Positions 5,059 to 5,544 of a stretch of DNA of 5,544 nt are shown here, piece by piece. Location of the stretch: assembly GCA_025462785.1 (NCBI GenBank), contig JAOAPG010000405.1, positions 1 through 5,544 on the forward strand, in the 5' to 3' direction. Positions within the stretch are counted from its first letter, which is position 1. Every line of letters starts with the position of its first letter. Both the position numbers and the translations under genes were made by a program. A model generated the notes under the pieces. The model did not search any database. It was not told the origin of the DNA and saw nothing but the letters and a program-made list of their open reading frames with translations. This stretch comes from Acidobacteriaceae bacterium. Lineage in GTDB: Bacteria > Acidobacteriota > Terriglobia > Terriglobales > Acidobacteriaceae.

Positions 5059-5544
5059 ATGAAGACGTTACTGTGCTTTTGCGTGAGTACAGCATTGGCC
5101 CTGATCATGAGCGCCACTTGCTTTGCGCAACACTACATGCAAACCAATCTTGTTTCCAACATGTCAGGAGTTGCTCCTGTCACCGACCCCCAACTGATAA
5201 ACCCGTGGGGCTTGTCCCGAGCTTCTGGAAGCCCATGGTGGATCTCTGACCAGGCGACAGGGTTCAGCACGTTGTACAACGGACCAGGCGCCAAGCAGTC
5301 TCTGGTCGTCACCATCCCGCCAGCCGATCCGACAAACAAGAAGACGCCCATAGGTACCCCAACCGGCACCATAGCCAACAGCAATCCAACAGATTTCCTG
5401 CTAGCACCAGGTAAACCAGCGCTCTTCCTGTTCTCCACCATTGATGGGACTATTGCCGGATGGAACCCAGCTGTGGCTCTAGCCCAAGGGGCCGCACCGC
5501 CCTCGACCCATGCCGTCACCGTGGTCAAGACCACCGACGGATCT
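5059..5544 (+). CDS. Secreted TIGR03118-family protein, N-terminal part
   Basis: The first 162 residues of a secreted protein are visible; the gene runs off the right edge. Residues 1-23 form a Sec signal peptide (Lys2, hydrophobic core, cleavage probably after CFA at 21-23). The mature part opens with YMQTNLVSN (26-34), then TDPQLINPWGLS (42-53), PWWISDQATG (59-68), STLYNG (70-75), LVVTIPP (82-88) and ALFLFSTIDGTIAGWNP (121-137). This order and wording match my memory of the TIGR03118 family, beta-rich and probably propeller-like proteins of unknown function, some of which carry a PEP-CTERM sorting signal. The C-terminus is out of view, so sorting cannot be judged. ATG 5059 has AAAGGAG nine bases upstream. 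It lies 145 bp after the broken PQQ gene on the same strand. The family assignment is confident; the role is unknown. Confidence 0.88.
   Translation, partial: MKTLLCFCVSTALALIMSATCFAQHYMQTNLVSNMSGVAPVTDPQLINPWGLSRASGSPWWISDQATGFSTLYNGPGAKQSLVVTIPPADPTNKKTPIGTPTGTIANSNPTDFLLAPGKPALFLFSTIDGTIAGWNPAVALAQGAAPPSTHAVTVVKTTDGS

Noticed and set aside
5133..5534. 133-codon minus-strand ORF at the right end
   Set aside because: It is antisense to the TIGR03118-like gene, which has a signal peptide, ribosome binding site and family motifs.
1..5544. CRISPR array, tRNA or rRNA genes
   Set aside because: No regularly spaced repeats, cloverleaf-like segments with conserved T-loop, or rRNA-like stretches were seen on either strand by eye.

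Overview
The window looks like an accessory stretch of a mesophilic, moderately GC-rich Gram-negative chromosome or large plasmid. The gene content (a TIGR03118-type secreted protein, a PQQ beta-propeller remnant, dehalogenase-like hydrolases with export signals) would suit an Acidobacteriota or rhizobial/soil proteobacterial genome. That placement is inference from gene families only, and no rRNA or marker gene is present to test it.

Left part (1 to about 2860, all minus strand): a compact operon of four genes, transcribed leftwards. The first is a 48-residue cysteine-rich protein (2709-2855). It is followed by two paralogous alpha/beta-hydrolases (1623-2705 and 540-1532) and by a saccharopine-dehydrogenase-like NAD(P)-binding reductase (543 to beyond base 1). 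Spacing is 3 bp between the first two genes, 90 bp with a strong hairpin between the hydrolases, and a 4-bp GTGA overlap into the reductase. Every gene has a good Shine-Dalgarno sequence. Both hydrolases keep a nucleophile elbow of the dehalogenase/epoxide-hydrolase kind (NDSGG), but both lack a histidine where the catalytic one should be. This conserved oddity is the most interesting feature of the window. One hydrolase has a Tat-like leader and the other a Sec-like leader or a downstream cytoplasmic start, while the reductase has no leader. A 17-bp inverted repeat lies upstream of the operon.

Middle part (about 2870-4615): a degenerate region without a convincing intact gene. It holds an ORF remnant just upstream of the operon, a possible 56-residue membrane ORF, three alternating copies of TGGACAC, and an apparent N-terminal fragment of a plasmid stability/partitioning determinant. 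It also has a low-complexity GATCATC tract and two long codon-aligned ORFs on opposite strands that I cannot assign. Several stretches begin with a strong ribosome binding site and then stop after about 10 codons, as expected of decaying or rearranged DNA.

Right part (4616 to the end, plus strand): a broken PQQ-type beta-propeller (polyvinyl-alcohol-dehydrogenase-like) gene with a one-base frameshift and a probable large internal deletion. It is followed by the start of an intact, secreted TIGR03118-family gene (5059 to beyond the window). The two right-hand genes read away from the left operon, so the degenerate middle separates divergent transcription units and may be an old insertion or rearrangement zone.
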